Positions 14,801-15,358 of a stretch of 15,358 nucleotides of DNA are shown here, in pieces. Position numbers and translations under genes: made by a program. Source of the DNA: CAZJPD01 sp964547795. GTDB lineage: Bacteria > Pseudomonadota > Alphaproteobacteria > Rickettsiales > Midichloriaceae. Where the stretch lies: NCBI GenBank assembly GCA_964547795.1, contig CAZJPD010000023.1, forward strand, positions 1 through 15,358, given 5' to 3'. A model generated the notes under the pieces. The model was not told where the DNA came from. It ran no database searches and worked only from the letters and a program-made list of their open reading frames with translations. Numbering within the stretch: position 1 is the stretch's first letter; each line of letters opens with the position of its first letter.

Positions 14801-15358
14801 GTAAAACATTAAGACTAACATACGTAATAGTTTTCCTTTTAGTCTTATATTTTCCGATAGCCACTCTAGTTGCTAACTCTTTTAATTCATCGGTCTATAG
14901 CATTAAGTGGGGGGGATTTAGCATAAGGTGGTATCAAAAAGCGATAGAAAATTTTGCTTTAATGGAAGCACTCAAAAATTCTTTAATTCTAGCATTCACC
15001 TCTGCATTATGTACAAGCATTATTGCTACAATGTCAGCTTTTAGCTTTTACAAGTACAAGTATGCTGGAAGGAAAGTAATACATTGCTTTATCCAAACAA
15101 TGGTTGTGTTACCTGACATCATTATCGGAATTAGTTTATTACTTCTATTTATTCTACTAAATATGGAATTAGGTTACTTTACTTTATTGATTTCGCACAT
15201 TTCCTTGTCATTGCCTTTTGCTATTATTACTATATCTATGGGATTTAAAGGATTAGATAAAAATATTATTGAAGCTGGGAAAGATTTGGGAGCAAGTGAT
15301 TATGAAGTATTCTCTAAAATAATTTTTCCAACAATTTTTCCTAATATAATATCAGCGT
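14797..15358 (+). CDS. potC: spermidine/putrescine ABC transporter permease PotC (3' end outside window)
   Basis: The second permease of the importer. The ATG at 14797 overlaps the potB stop by four bases and opens a frame of 187 codons to the edge. It begins with a hydrophobic segment (YVIVFLLVLYFPIATLVANS), then the PotC-like FNSSVYSIKWGGFSIRWYQK, several further membrane segments with VVLPDIIIGISLLL, and an intact EAA loop EAGKDLGASDYEVFSKIIFP. Members are usually about 255-265 residues, so roughly the last 75 are missing. The binding protein PotD would be expected next. Confidence 0.93.
   Translation, partial: MSKTLRLTYVIVFLLVLYFPIATLVANSFNSSVYSIKWGGFSIRWYQKAIENFALMEALKNSLILAFTSALCTSIIATMSAFSFYKYKYAGRKVIHCFIQTMVVLPDIIIGISLLLLFILLNMELGYFTLLISHISLSLPFAIITISMGFKGLDKNIIEAGKDLGASDYEVFSKIIFPTIFPNIISA

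Overview
The window is AT-rich and carries compact, often overlapping genes. They include flagellar rod and export genes, a Rickettsia-like secreted intradiol-dioxygenase-fold protein, glutathione biosynthesis genes and an ATP-dependent polyamine importer. Together with several broken genes, a decayed IS630-type transposase and GC-rich intergenic hairpins, this points to an intracellular alphaproteobacterium of the Rickettsiales, possibly a flagellate-lineage member such as Midichloriaceae. That placement is inferred from gene content; no marker in the window settles it. Two 10-N blocks show that this is a scaffolded draft assembly.

Layout. Positions 1-569 (minus) hold riboflavin synthase, running off the left edge. 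A divergent promoter gap leads to a transaldolase of the short FSA/TalC type (652-1299). Next come the flagellar rod genes flgB (frameshifted), flgC and fliE (to 2635). Positions 2884-3519 hold a secreted intradiol-dioxygenase-like gene with a broken frame, followed by tpiA. A second run, very likely one operon, is dacA - rsmE - gshA (two frameshifts) - pgeF (4407-8096). Positions 8097-8797 are a decayed intergenic zone with an internally deleted IS630 transposase and three hairpins. flhA occupies 8798-10930 on the minus strand. Divergent from it are gshB (crossed by an N gap), gmk, and the polyamine importer operon potA-potB-potC, which runs off the right edge.

How the genes fit together. 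FlgB, FlgC and FliE build the proximal rod and FlhA is the membrane gate of the flagellar export apparatus, so the window holds part of a flagellar system in an apparently reductive genome. gshA and gshB are the two steps of glutathione synthesis and sit on either side of flhA. DacA and PgeF both concern peptidoglycan. TPI and transaldolase are central carbon enzymes. PotABC would import host polyamines; the substrate-binding protein PotD is not in the window.

The main things to look at are these. (1) FlgB and FlgC appear to have signal-peptide-like hydrophobic N-terminal extensions, unusual for rod proteins exported by the flagellar type III apparatus. (2) Single-base indels in A or T runs disrupt flgB, the dioxygenase-like gene and gshA, while their neighbours are intact. 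This is real decay, sequencing error, or polymerase slippage that rescues expression. (3) The dioxygenase-like protein seems to have lost its iron ligands. (4) A small family of intergenic hairpins keeps its outer stem while its inner stems change in a compensated way.
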